From an uncultured Clostridia bacterium (lineage in GTDB: Bacteria > Bacillota > Clostridia > Oscillospirales > Ruminococcaceae): DNA of 64,000 nucleotides. This document shows positions 7,644 to 16,220 of this stretch, piece after piece. The stretch is from positions 186,001 to 250,000 of the forward strand of contig CAMUJF010000001.1 of the NCBI GenBank assembly GCA_947089135.1, written 5' to 3'. Numbering within the stretch: the first letter of the stretch is position 1; the number at the start of each line of letters is the position of its first letter. The notes beneath the pieces were generated by a model. The model was given only the letters and a program-made list of their open reading frames with translations. It did no database searches and was not told where the DNA came from. Both the position numbers and the translations under genes were made by a program.

Positions 7644-8645
7644 ATGGAAAATCTTACAATAACGCAGGCTTCAAAAAGCTTAGGGGTAACGCCGCGAATG
7701 CTGAGGCACTACGAAAAAATGGGACTGATCACCCCGACCTATAAGGAGGACTACGCTTACCGTACCTATGATGAAAACGCTGTAAGACGTCTGCAGCAGA
7801 TCGTTATACTGCGCAAGCTTCGTCTTTCCTTAAAGGATATTTCGGTAATACTTAACGACACGGAGTACACCGCTTCTCTCGAAATACTGCGGAAAAGCAT
7901 TGCCGAGCTGGACGGCGAAATAACTGCTCTGGATGTGATACGGAACATTATCCGCTGTCTTGCGGACAAGCTTGAAAAAAGCTCCGAACGCTTCGATATG
8001 CTTGAAGACAAAGAGATAGTGGAGCTTTCGGAAACGCTCTCCCTTTCAAAGAATACTTTAAAGGAGGAACGTTCGATGAGTACCGAAAATACCGTAAACG
8101 ATCTGAACGAAGCAAACGAGACCCTGATAAAGCAGTTACCCGTCCGTATTATAATGCTGCCGCCCTTTACCGTGGCTTCAAACCACGTTATAGGCAAAGA
8201 CCCGGAGGAGACGGTGGGAGACGAACTTAGCAAATTTATCCTTGATAAAAAGCTTTACGAGATAAAGCCCGATTCAAGACATTTCGGCTTCAATCACCCT
8301 AATCCGGGAATTCTTCCAAACGACGAACACGGCTACGAGATGTGGGTGACTATTCCCAAGGATATGGAAGTTCCCGCGCCGCTTACTAAAAAGCATTTTG
8401 ACGGCGGACTTTTCGCCGCGCTTAACATTCATTTTCCCGAATTTTCCCGCTGGAACGATTTGTGGAAATGGGTGCAGGACAGCGACAAATACGATTTCGA
8501 CTGGCGCGGTACAGAGGAAATAATGGGCGGCGGTCTTGAGGAACACATTAACTGGATATACAACGCCCATAACGGTTGGGATCCCGAAACCGAGCTTGAA
8601 GTAACGCTTGACCTGATGATGCCGATAAAGAAACGGGGCGACTGA
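7644..8645 (+). CDS. MerR-family regulator fused to GyrI-like ligand-binding domain
   Basis: 333 residues. The N-terminal winged helix-turn-helix (about 1-70: LTITQASKSLGVTPRMLRHY, then YRTYDENAVRRLQQI) is typical MerR, followed by a helical linker to about 135. The C-terminal part (about 165-330) resembles GyrI-like/BmrR effector domains that bind amphipathic drugs, with the motif VTIPKDMEVPAPLT. Start: ATG 7644 with GAAAGGAGAG. An upstream in-frame GTG at 7605 overlaps the promoter and is rejected. The next gene, an AAC(3)-family acetyltransferase, starts 2 bases after the stop, so the two are coupled. The promoter has the 19-base spacer expected for MerR control. Confidence 0.88.
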   Translation: MENLTITQASKSLGVTPRMLRHYEKMGLITPTYKEDYAYRTYDENAVRRLQQIVILRKLRLSLKDISVILNDTEYTASLEILRKSIAELDGEITALDVIRNIIRCLADKLEKSSERFDMLEDKEIVELSETLSLSKNTLKEERSMSTENTVNDLNEANETLIKQLPVRIIMLPPFTVASNHVIGKDPEETVGDELSKFILDKKLYEIKPDSRHFGFNHPNPGILPNDEHGYEMWVTIPKDMEVPAPLTKKHFDGGLFAALNIHFPEFSRWNDLWKWVQDSDKYDFDWRGTEEIMGGGLEEHINWIYNAHNGWDPETELEVTLDLMMPIKKRGD

Positions 8646-8646
8646 A

Positions 8647-9375
8647 GTGACCGAAAGCGAACTCTATAGGCGGCAGCTTTCCGAGCTGGGACTTTCCGGC
8701 GGGGACGTTGTTATGGTGCATTCCTCAATGAAAGCTTTGGGGACAAAGCGCACTCCCGAAGAAATTATCGGAGACATAGAAGCCGTTATCGGGGAAGAGG
8801 GTACTTTGCTCATGCCTGCGCTGACCTACGAAAACGGTTCCGTTTTTGACAGCGAGAAGTCCGAGCCATGCGTTGGTTTAATGGCAAAGACTTTTTGGCG
8901 TATGCCGAACGTCCTTCGCAGCGTTAATCCGACACACTCGGTATGCGCCCGCGGCAAGCTTGCCCGCGCCCTCACCGTCGGACACGTTATGGACGACACT
9001 GCCGTCGGCGTACATTCACCCTTTATGCTTCTGCCATGCTATAAGGGAAAAATTCTTTTTATCGGAGAAATCCTTAACGCGTGTACCTTTATGCACGGCA
9101 TTGAGGAGATACTAAGACCGCCCTATATTCGTCCGACAGAGAAATACTTTACCGTCAACGGCGAAAAGCGTGCCTACAGGGGCGGGGACGCTTTCGGCTG
9201 GGGTTCGGAGTTCCAGCGGATAGAATGGATACTGGAAGAACCCGACATACGCAGGGGACAAGTCGGAGAAGCTAAAGCATATCTTATAGACAGCCGCGCC
9301 CTGCTTGCGGCGGCTTTGTTCAAAATGCGGGCTGACCCGTACTGTTTTGTAACGGATATTTCCCCATGGATATAA
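8647..9375 (+). CDS. AAC(3)-family aminoglycoside N-acetyltransferase-like protein
   Basis: 242 residues with the Antibiotic_NAT fold (family of AAC(3) enzymes and B. subtilis YokD). Recognisable motifs: GDVVMVHSSMKALG near the N-terminus, GTLLMPALTY, the conserved NPTHSVCARG and GVHSPF segments, and the IEEILRPPYI stretch. Family members transfer acetyl from acetyl-CoA to the 3-amino group of aminoglycosides, though many housekeeping homologues have unknown substrates. Start: GTG 8647, immediately after the stop of the MerR gene, implying translational coupling. It is about 20 residues shorter than typical resistance AAC(3) enzymes. Resistance is a guess; ligand-induced detoxification fits the regulator. 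Confidence 0.8.
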   Translation: MTESELYRRQLSELGLSGGDVVMVHSSMKALGTKRTPEEIIGDIEAVIGEEGTLLMPALTYENGSVFDSEKSEPCVGLMAKTFWRMPNVLRSVNPTHSVCARGKLARALTVGHVMDDTAVGVHSPFMLLPCYKGKILFIGEILNACTFMHGIEEILRPPYIRPTEKYFTVNGEKRAYRGGDAFGWGSEFQRIEWILEEPDIRRGQVGEAKAYLIDSRALLAAALFKMRADPYCFVTDISPWI

Positions 9376-9389
9376 TACAAGTATAACAG

Positions 9390-9426
9390 CAAAATAAAAA
9401 ACGGGTGCAGAATCGTCTGCACCCGT
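9390..9426 (-). terminator. Terminator of the small-protein/GH5 minus-strand unit
   Basis: An 11-base perfect stem (ACGGGTGCAGA at 9401-9411 with its complement at 9416-9426) has a 4-base loop. On the minus strand it is followed by TTTTTTATTTT; on the plus strand only by a weak TCGGTGTTTA. It therefore mainly terminates the minus-strand gene at 9497-9676 and may also slow plus-strand transcription from the acetyltransferase. Confidence 0.88.
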
Positions 9427-9496
9427 TCGGTGTTTATTGGATTACCGTTCCGCCGAGCAAGTCATACGGATCGGTATAAAAGATATGCTGTTACGG

Positions 9497-9676
9497 TTAC
9501 GATGCGCACTGAGCGTCAAGCCATGCGGCGTATTCCGTTTCGGGTATTTTCTTTGTCATTACCGCAAACTGGAAATCGTGAGCGTCCGAAATAAATTTGT
9601 TGAACGACTGAAGATCTCCGTCAAGCTTGTACTGCTCCTGCTTCTGCCTGTAAATTTTCTCGTAAAGTAAAATCAT
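9497..9676 (-). CDS. 59-residue small protein, unknown
   Basis: 59 residues, beginning MILLYEKIYRQKQEQY and ending in LDAQCAS. It is soluble, mixed charge, rich in Gln, Lys and aromatic residues, probably helical. A very strong ribosome site (AAAAGGAGAA, 8 bases before the ATG at 9676-9674) and a dedicated terminator just downstream argue that it is real. No family was recognised. It lies downstream of the GH5 gene on the same strand, with its own possible promoter (-10 at 9804-9799) and a leader holding a 10-base inverted repeat. Confidence 0.7.
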   Translation of the reverse strand: MILLYEKIYRQKQEQYKLDGDLQSFNKFISDAHDFQFAVMTKKIPETEYAAWLDAQCAS

Positions 9677-9747
9677 AACAGCTTCTCCTTTTTGTTCTGA
9701 GATACGTCCGGCAGCCCGAAGTCCGCTATACCATATATAGACAGACC

Positions 9748-9804
9748 GTTGTTTAAAGCCGAACCCGAACGTTTTGGTTTTTTAAACAACTGTTTGTAAT
9801 TATA
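9748..9804 (-). promoter_or_regulatory. Promoter and inverted repeat upstream of the 59-residue gene
   Basis: On the minus strand TATAAT lies at 9804-9799 with a poor -35 region (ATAGAA at 17 bases). A perfect 10-base inverted repeat, GTTGTTTAAA at 9748-9757 and TTTAAACAAC at 9781-9790, flanks 23 bases. One arm coincides with the predicted transcript start. It could be a leader RNA hairpin or a repressor site. Confidence 0.45.
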
Positions 9805-9874
9805 CCATAAAAGCGGACAGGTTTCTATAGCAATACTATACAAAAAAAGCGTTCATAATTTGTTCTGTAAAGGC

Positions 9875-11029
9875 TTAATTCTTGCCCAAGGGGAAAACCT
9901 TGTCACCTGCCGTACTTTCTATATTTTGTGTAGCGGCGGTAATGTCGTCCCAGTTGTCGGCGTGCTCTGCGCCGTTGTTGGAGCACCACATCATAACGCC
10001 GTTCCAGCCGAGGTCGCAGCACTTTTGGTATACGTCCTTGAGGGGCGTAGAGGTGCCTATCTCGCCGAGGAAAGCGGGTTTTGTACCGTCCAGACCGTAG
10101 TCTGTGGGAGAGGACTCGAAAGCGCAGCCCAGACCGCTGCTGTTCATCCAGTCGTAGTAGTGGGGCGAGTAGAAGTCAAGGCAAGCCTTTTCTCCTGCAT
10201 AGCCTGTCATTACCTCGTCGGAAACAATGTTTTGAATGCGGCTTCCGCCAGCATCGGAGTTATACTTTATCATTCCCATGCCCACTGTAACAAGGGTATC
10301 GGGGTTTACCTCGTGGATACCCGCGGTGCAGTTTGCGAAGAATTTGGACAGATCTTCAAGAGAGAGACGTCCGCACTCCTCGTTTTCGTGTACCCAGTCA
10401 GGCTCGTTCATAAGGTCTATGCCGAGAAGCCATTCGTTTGCGCCGTAACGCTCCGCGAAAGGCTTAACGTAGTTATCAACATAGCTTTTCATAGCCGTTT
10501 CGTCGGTAATGACGGAACGCCATCTGTCTTTGTACTGTCCGCTCTTGCAGTGGTCAAAGGAAAGAAGCGTGGGCATAAGGTATATTTGGTGCTTTTCGGC
10601 GATCTCGAAAAGCTTGTCTATGTCAGACCAATGCTGCTCCGTGACCTCGCGGACTTCCCCCGACGGTTTCAGTTTTATGCTTACCATGGAGTCGCAGTTC
10701 ACCCAGACGCGGACGGCGTTTACTCCGATATCGTGGAGGTCGGCAAAGTGGCTGTCCCAGAACGCGGGGTCGAAGCTGCCGCCGAAGTCGTTCCAGTTCT
10801 GCCATGGAGTGTTTACTCCGTTTATCCAGAGTTCCTTGCCGCCGACCATGAATTTTGTACCTTCTACCGTTACCTTTGGACTGATTGTTTCTTTCTCGTC
10901 AGAGACCTGTATCTCGGTCTGAGAAGAGTCCGAAGTTAAGGGTTCATTGTCCTTTGCACCGCAGGATGTGAAAAGTCCCGCCGCTATTGCTGCGGAAATA
11001 AATATTCCGCAAAGTTTTTGTTTTTTCAT
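9875..11029 (-). CDS. Glycoside hydrolase family 5 lipoprotein (mannanase/cellulase-like)
   Basis: 384 residues. A lipoprotein signal peptide with lipobox FTSC places Cys23 as the lipidated residue, so the enzyme is tethered outside the membrane. The rest is a GH5-type (beta/alpha)8 barrel: INGVNTPWQNW near the start, acid/base Glu209 in DLMNEPDW, SPHYYDW around 289-294, nucleophile Glu323 in FLGEIGTS, and MMWCSNNG near the end. Subfamily (mannan, cellulose or mixed glucan) cannot be fixed by eye; the layout resembles the GH5_7/mannanase group. Start: ATG 11029 with AAAGGAGAA; an ATG six codons upstream overlaps that site. It follows the duplicated lipoprotein gene by 29 bases. No carbohydrate-binding module or dockerin is present. 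Confidence 0.85.
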   Translation of the reverse strand: MKKQKLCGIFISAAIAAGLFTSCGAKDNEPLTSDSSQTEIQVSDEKETISPKVTVEGTKFMVGGKELWINGVNTPWQNWNDFGGSFDPAFWDSHFADLHDIGVNAVRVWVNCDSMVSIKLKPSGEVREVTEQHWSDIDKLFEIAEKHQIYLMPTLLSFDHCKSGQYKDRWRSVITDETAMKSYVDNYVKPFAERYGANEWLLGIDLMNEPDWVHENEECGRLSLEDLSKFFANCTAGIHEVNPDTLVTVGMGMIKYNSDAGGSRIQNIVSDEVMTGYAGEKACLDFYSPHYYDWMNSSGLGCAFESSPTDYGLDGTKPAFLGEIGTSTPLKDVYQKCCDLGWNGVMMWCSNNGAEHADNWDDITAATQNIESTAGDKVFPLGKN

Positions 11030-11058
11030 AAGTGTTCTCCTTTGCAAAAAATTATTAT

Positions 11059-13155
11059 TTATTTTACGGATTTCATTTCCGCAATTGCTTTAGTGATGTC
11101 GATATCGAGGACGACATTGTTAATATAGCTGAAATGGCTGTCGCGCACATACTCGCATTCTTCGGTTTGAATAAATTTTCCGTTTTCATAAAGATATGCC
11201 GTTCCCGTGTCCATAGCTCCGCAGGACGCCAAATAATATTTTCCGCCCACAAGCTGAACCGACAGATAACCGTACTTTTCCAGATGTTCGTAAAATTCCG
11301 CCAGCTCGTTCGTGCTGTCCATTTCTTTTATTTTATCAATAGGAATATCGTCTCCCACAACAGCGCGGTATTCACACGCAATTGTATCGTAGTACATAAA
11401 CGCTCCTGACCCCTGTGTTCCGAAAGAGCTCAGGAAACAATTGCTTTTGTGAAACTCGCCCCGTATACTGTAAAGCATTTTTGCCTCGCCGTTCACAACG
11501 CCGTAAAGGTCTATGTGATCGTCCGCGCCGCTGATGCCTGAGCCGCCGAAAGTTATTTGCTTGAAGTCGCCGTAGTCCAGCAGCAAAGTGTCGTAAAGGT
11601 CTGAAGCGTCGGACAGCAAGGTCATGTTCTCATTGCTGTCGGCAAAGATAAAGAAGCTTCTGATAAGGCGCAGATTGCCCTGAAGCATCGGCATATCCAC
11701 AACGATAAAGGTTTCCGTCCTGCCGTCTCCGTCATAGTCGTTTGGGTAGGCGGTATTGAATTTGGGAACTATCTTTCCGTCTCTTATGTATGGCAAAAAA
11801 TGGTCTGAACCCTCTTTATCCGTAAATTCGGCGATATGTTCCATACATTCTGCGTACTCCTCGGTGGTCATAAGGAATTCCGCCGCCTTATCCGCAAGAC
11901 CGCCTATATCTGTCGTACCTTGATAATTCTCAATAAATTCATAGTCTATGAACTCATTGCCGGGGGAGACTTTAACATATGGTTCTTTCGGCTTTTTCAT
12001 TTCGGCGATCGCTTTGTCTATGTCGAATTCAGCCACAGCGTCAAGTTTGCTGTAATTTGACGAGCGGGTTATATTTGAATCCTTGTCATAAGTAAACACG
12101 CCGTTTTCGTACGTAAGAAGATGGCTTCCCGGCAACCCCCAGTCAATAAGGTAATAATTTGGCTTTATAAAATGAAATTCCACATAGTCGGGCAGATCGT
12201 CCAGACTTTCCGCGTTGCAGTGTCTGCAAAGGGTACCCGATACATCAAGCTCCTTCATTTCATCGAGGGACAGCTCAACGCCTTTGATCTTTCTGTACTC
12301 CAAGGCAACGGTATCAAAGTACATAAAATCGCTTGTTCCCTGGAGTCCGAATGCCGAGAGAAAGCAATCGGTCTTGCGGAAATATCCGCCGGGACAATGG
12401 TCGTAAAGAGTAACGGGACTGCCGTCCTTAACGCCGTAAATGCTTGTATAGGAGTGCATACTGTCCCAGCCGCCGCAAATAAGCTGTTTGGTTTTTCCGT
12501 AGTTCAGCAGCGAAAAGGAACAGCCCTCGTAAAAATCAAGTACGGTCAGTTCGTTCCCGCCGCTGTCCGCATAGATGATAAAGTTCCACACATCGGGGTA
12601 ATTCCACATTATGTACGGCATATCAACAACGATAAACGTCTCGTCCTTGCCGTCGCCGTCGTAATCATTTACATATGCCGCGGACACGGCGGGCTGAATA
12701 CTGCCTCCGTTTATATACGGAGCGACCTTATCCGCGCGCTCTCTTGCGGATTGTTCGTCAGTAGTTCTTTCATGTATAGCATCATAGCTGAATTTGTCGG
12801 CATTTTCCACGCTTTCGGAGTATTGAGAGGTGCTTTTCACAAGCTCGACAGCCTTGTCCGCAAGGCCGCCTATATCTGTTGTACCCTGATAATCCTCAAT
12901 AAATTCATAATCTATAAATTCGTTATTGGAAGATACCTCAACATATTCAGGTTCGTCATTTTCAGGGACTTCCGTTTCGTCTTCCGCGAAGCAGGATATT
13001 TCGAGGATCGTTACCGTTTCCGCCGTTGTCGCTTCAAAAGTCTGTACCGATGTTTCCGGAGGGGCGATGTTCGCTTTGCCGCCTGCGCATCCCGATAAAA
13101 TGACTGCCGCCGGAAGCCACAATATTGCGGAATTTCTTAAAAATCTGTTCCCCAT
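11059..13155 (-). CDS. Lipoprotein with two tandem ~300-residue repeats
   Basis: 698 residues. The signal peptide ends in lipobox LSGC (Cys23). After a Thr/Glu-rich linker come two homologous units, about 79-389 and 400-698. Each begins NEFIDYEFIE(D/N)YQGTTDIGG, contains an NDYDGDG Ca-loop-like motif followed by ETFIVVDMP (about 163-180 and 472-489), a FLS(A/S)FG.QG segment, and ends DI(D/T)KAIAEMK. This is clear internal duplication. The D-x-D-G-D-G loops resemble those in VCBS/FG-GAP repeats. No enzymatic motif was recognised. ATG 13155 is preferred (GGGTGG upstream); an in-frame GTG at 13167 is an alternative. It is co-transcribed with the GH5 gene downstream. Confidence 0.75.
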   Translation of the reverse strand: MGNRFLRNSAILWLPAAVILSGCAGGKANIAPPETSVQTFEATTAETVTILEISCFAEDETEVPENDEPEYVEVSSNNEFIDYEFIEDYQGTTDIGGLADKAVELVKSTSQYSESVENADKFSYDAIHERTTDEQSARERADKVAPYINGGSIQPAVSAAYVNDYDGDGKDETFIVVDMPYIMWNYPDVWNFIIYADSGGNELTVLDFYEGCSFSLLNYGKTKQLICGGWDSMHSYTSIYGVKDGSPVTLYDHCPGGYFRKTDCFLSAFGLQGTSDFMYFDTVALEYRKIKGVELSLDEMKELDVSGTLCRHCNAESLDDLPDYVEFHFIKPNYYLIDWGLPGSHLLTYENGVFTYDKDSNITRSSNYSKLDAVAEFDIDKAIAEMKKPKEPYVKVSPGNEFIDYEFIENYQGTTDIGGLADKAAEFLMTTEEYAECMEHIAEFTDKEGSDHFLPYIRDGKIVPKFNTAYPNDYDGDGRTETFIVVDMPMLQGNLRLIRSFFIFADSNENMTLLSDASDLYDTLLLDYGDFKQITFGGSGISGADDHIDLYGVVNGEAKMLYSIRGEFHKSNCFLSSFGTQGSGAFMYYDTIACEYRAVVGDDIPIDKIKEMDSTNELAEFYEHLEKYGYLSVQLVGGKYYLASCGAMDTGTAYLYENGKFIQTEECEYVRDSHFSYINNVVLDIDITKAIAEMKSVK

Positions 13156-13282
13156 TGATAAATCCACCCATTTTGAAAATATACATAAATTATATCAAAA
13201 CTGCACAAAAATGTCAACAATAAAGAATTGCTATTGTACTAAGTGCACATAATGTTAATGCATATTTTGTTAAATAGCTGTA

Positions 13283-13311
13283 TTTACTTGTAGACAAATT
13301 TAGTGTATAAT
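13283..13311 (+). promoter_or_regulatory. Promoter of the pullulanase gene
   Basis: TTTACT (13283-13288), a 17-base spacer and consensus TATAAT (13306-13311), giving a leader of about 75 bases. The leader contains AAGAGG and CCTCTT arms that could form a small hairpin. Confidence 0.6.
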
Positions 13312-13391
13312 TATTATGAGTCTGACATAAAGAGGGAAAACTTTTGCTTCCTGCCTCTTAATTTCCAAATTTCTAAAAGGGGTTGTCTTAT

Positions 13392-15356
13392 TTGTTTAAG
13401 CATATTGATGAAAAATACGCCTATGACGGAGAATTAGGGGCGTTATATACCGAGGAACAGACCGAATTCAAGGTGTGGGCTCCCGAAGCGGACAGCGCGA
13501 GAGTGCATCTTTACAAAAGCTGCCGGGATGAAAAACCTTACCGCAGGCTGCCTATGACAAAGGGAAGGGACGGCGTGTGGTCTAAAACCGCTTTCGGCGA
13601 TCTGGACGGCGTTTACTATACCTACGTTATGACCTACGACGGTATTGAGCAGGAGACCGTTGACATCTACGCCCGCTCCGTGGGAGTGAACGGCGCTATG
13701 GGTATGATACTGAACACTGCGGCGTGCAATCCCGCAGGCTGGAACAGGCAGGATTATGTTCCGCTTGAAAAATATACCGACGCCTGCGTTTACGAGCTCC
13801 ACGTCCGCGATTTTTCCGTTGACAAAAGCGGGAACTTCTGCTACAAGGGACGTTTCCTCGCCTTTATAGAAAACGGTCTTGTGAACGCGGCGGGCGACTC
13901 CATAGGCATAGACCACATAAAAGAGCTCGGAGTCACTCATGTTCAGCTTATGCCCATATTCGACTACGAGCGCATTGACGAGACGGATCTCCTCAAGCCT
14001 CAGTTTAACTGGGGCTACGACCCGCGGAACTTCAACGCTCCCGAGGGTTCTTACTCCACTAATCCGTATGACGGGCGCACCAGGGTCGCCGAACTGAAAA
14101 GACTGGTCTACGCCCTCCACAAGGCGGGTATAGGCATTATTATGGACGTGGTATACAACCACACCTTTGCTACGGCGGACTCCTGCTTCAACAAAACCTA
14201 CCCCAAATATTACTACCGACTCTGGGGAGAAAACGGCGAGTTCTTCAGCAACGGCAGCGGCTGCGGAAACGAGTTCGCCACCGAGCGGAAAATGGCACGG
14301 AAATTTATTGTCGACAGCCTTTGCTACTGGGCTTCCGAATATAAGATAGACGGTTTCAGGTTCGACCTTATGGGACTTTACGACATCGAGACCCTCAATG
14401 AGATACACTCCCGTCTGAAAAAAATAAATCCCAATGTTATTCTTTACGGCGAGGGCTGGACCGGAGGAGACTCCCCTCTCGGCTGGGGAAGCAGGGCAAT
14501 GAAGCTCAACGCGAGAAATACTCCCGGCTACGGATTTTTCAGCGACGATTTCCGCGATACCGTAAAGGGAAATAATTTTGAAAACAAGGACAGGGGCTAT
14601 GTAAACGGTGCAAGCGGAAACGAGGACTATGTCCGCGAGGTCATATGCGGAAGAGTCCCCCACCCGCAGATACCCAATCTGGAAAAGTTTGCGTGGACGG
14701 ATAATCCGCGCCAGAGCGTAAACTATGTGGAGGCTCACGACAATCTTACTCTGTGGGATAAGCTTTACTACACCAACAGCACCGACAGCTTTGAAAAGCG
14801 TATCAAAATGGATAAGCTTGCGGCGGCTATGGTCTTTCTATCTCAGGGCATACCCTTTATACAGGCGGGACAGGAATTCCTGCGGTCGAAGCCTTTTCCG
14901 GGCGGAACCGCGTTCGACCACAACAGCTACCGCTCCCCCGACGCGATAAACAGTCTCAAATGGGACAGAAAATCCGAATTCAAGGACGTTGTTGACTACT
15001 ACAGGGGACTTATCGCTTTCAGAAAGGCTCACAGCGCGTTCAGAATGGATAAGGGTAAAGACGTGCGGGAGCATATGTACTTTATAGATAAGCTTCCACA
15101 GCACGTTGTGGGATTTGTATTGTCCGGGGACAACGAGTTTGAGGAAATAGTTGTTTTCTTCAATCCCAACGATTACCCCGTTACGCTTCACGCTTTCGGC
15201 AAATACGAGGTCTATGTGGAGGACGGCAGGGCGGGCACTCATGTCCTCAGAACGGTGGAGGACGATTACACTGTGAAGGAGATAAGCGCTATAGTTCTTG
15301 CGAGAAAATATCCCGAACAGGAAGAGGAGAGCTACGAGTCGCTTGCGTCCGACTGA
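13392..15356 (+). CDS. pulA: Type I pullulanase / glycogen-debranching enzyme (GH13)
   Basis: 654 residues, cytoplasmic (no signal peptide). An N-terminal CBM48-like domain (TEFKVWAPEADSARVHLY) precedes the GH13 barrel. The type I pullulanase signature NWGYDP is at about 206-211. Other GH13 regions: MDVVYNH, the nucleophile Asp325 in GFRFDLMG, acid/base Glu354 in LYGEGW, and Asp450 in EAHDNLT. It hydrolyses alpha-1,6 bonds of pullulan, starch limit dextrins or glycogen. Start: TTG 13392, 9 bases after AAAAGGGG; an upstream TTG at 13383 abuts that site. Absence of a signal suggests use on imported dextrins or stored glycogen. The next gene is purine nucleoside phosphorylase, 33 bases on. Confidence 0.93.
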   Translation: MFKHIDEKYAYDGELGALYTEEQTEFKVWAPEADSARVHLYKSCRDEKPYRRLPMTKGRDGVWSKTAFGDLDGVYYTYVMTYDGIEQETVDIYARSVGVNGAMGMILNTAACNPAGWNRQDYVPLEKYTDACVYELHVRDFSVDKSGNFCYKGRFLAFIENGLVNAAGDSIGIDHIKELGVTHVQLMPIFDYERIDETDLLKPQFNWGYDPRNFNAPEGSYSTNPYDGRTRVAELKRLVYALHKAGIGIIMDVVYNHTFATADSCFNKTYPKYYYRLWGENGEFFSNGSGCGNEFATERKMARKFIVDSLCYWASEYKIDGFRFDLMGLYDIETLNEIHSRLKKINPNVILYGEGWTGGDSPLGWGSRAMKLNARNTPGYGFFSDDFRDTVKGNNFENKDRGYVNGASGNEDYVREVICGRVPHPQIPNLEKFAWTDNPRQSVNYVEAHDNLTLWDKLYYTNSTDSFEKRIKMDKLAAAMVFLSQGIPFIQAGQEFLRSKPFPGGTAFDHNSYRSPDAINSLKWDRKSEFKDVVDYYRGLIAFRKAHSAFRMDKGKDVREHMYFIDKLPQHVVGFVLSGDNEFEEIVVFFNPNDYPVTLHAFGKYEVYVEDGRAGTHVLRTVEDDYTVKEISAIVLARKYPEQEEESYESLASD

Positions 15357-15389
15357 TCTTACCGACCTATCTTGAAAGGAGTACCGTAT

Positions 15390-16220
15390 ATGAGCAGAAT
15401 TTACGAACGCCTTGAAAAATGCTATAAGTGCTTCAAGGAAAAAATTGATTTTGTACCCGATGTGGCGTTAGTCCTCGGTTCGGGTCTGGGAGACTTTGCG
15501 GACGGTATTAAAATCGAGAGTACTATCGATTACCGCGACATAGAGGGTTTTCCCGTATCCACCGTTCAGGGACACAGGGGACGGTTCGTTTTCGGTTATG
15601 TGGGGGACGTTAAGGTCGTTATAATGCAGGGACGCGTCCATTACTACGAGGGCTACAAAATGGAGGACGTTGTGCTGCCCGTCCGTCTTATAAAGATGAT
15701 GGGAGCGAAAGTCCTGCTGCTTACAAACGCGGCGGGAGGCGTGAACAGAGACTTCCATGCGGGGGATTTCATGCTGATATCCGACCACATAAATATGGCT
15801 CCCTCGCCCCTTATCGGAGAGAATGCTGACGAGCTGGGCGTAAGATTTCCTGACATGAGCAACATCTATGACAGGGAACTGCGTGAGATAGTACGCAATA
15901 CCGCAAAGGATCTTGGAATACCCTTGCAGGAGGGCGTTTATATCCAGCTTACGGGGCCCAACTACGAGTCCCCCGCCGAGATAAGAATGGTGCGCACGCT
16001 TGGCGCGGACGCGGTGGGAATGTCCACAGCCTGCGAAGCTGTGGCTGCTAATCATGCGGGACTGAAAACTGTGGGTATTTCCTGCATATCCAACATGGCG
16101 TGCGGTATTACCGACAAGCCTCTTACTCATGCGGAGGTTCAGGAGACTGCCGACAAAGCCGCTCCGCTGTTCAAAAAGCTTATTGCCGAATCGGTGATAA
16201 GACTGGGCGGTACGCTTTAA
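15390..16220 (+). CDS. punA: Purine nucleoside phosphorylase (trimeric class)
   Basis: 276 residues, as in trimeric PNPs. It cleaves inosine and guanosine (and deoxy forms) with phosphate to base and ribose-1-phosphate in the cytoplasm. Motifs: phosphate-binding VLGSGLG near residue 30, QGHRGRF, QGRVHYYEGY, LTNAAGG, then the substrate loop VGMSTACEAVAANHAG and SNMACGIT containing the conserved Asn that recognises 6-oxopurines. Start: ATG 15390 with GAAAGGAG. The stop overlaps the start of the metallophosphoesterase gene (TAATG), so the two are coupled. Confidence 0.92.
   Translation: MSRIYERLEKCYKCFKEKIDFVPDVALVLGSGLGDFADGIKIESTIDYRDIEGFPVSTVQGHRGRFVFGYVGDVKVVIMQGRVHYYEGYKMEDVVLPVRLIKMMGAKVLLLTNAAGGVNRDFHAGDFMLISDHINMAPSPLIGENADELGVRFPDMSNIYDRELREIVRNTAKDLGIPLQEGVYIQLTGPNYESPAEIRMVRTLGADAVGMSTACEAVAANHAGLKTVGISCISNMACGITDKPLTHAEVQETADKAAPLFKKLIAESVIRLGGTL

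Noticed and set aside
9860..10939. Long plus-strand open frame of 359 codons
   Set aside because: It is the antisense of the GH5 gene, whose catalytic motifs and signal peptide are clear.
12121..13098. Plus-strand open frame of 325 codons
   Set aside because: Antisense of the duplicated lipoprotein; no ribosome site.
13443..14738. Minus-strand open frame of 431 codons
   Set aside because: Antisense of the pullulanase gene; no ribosome site or domain.
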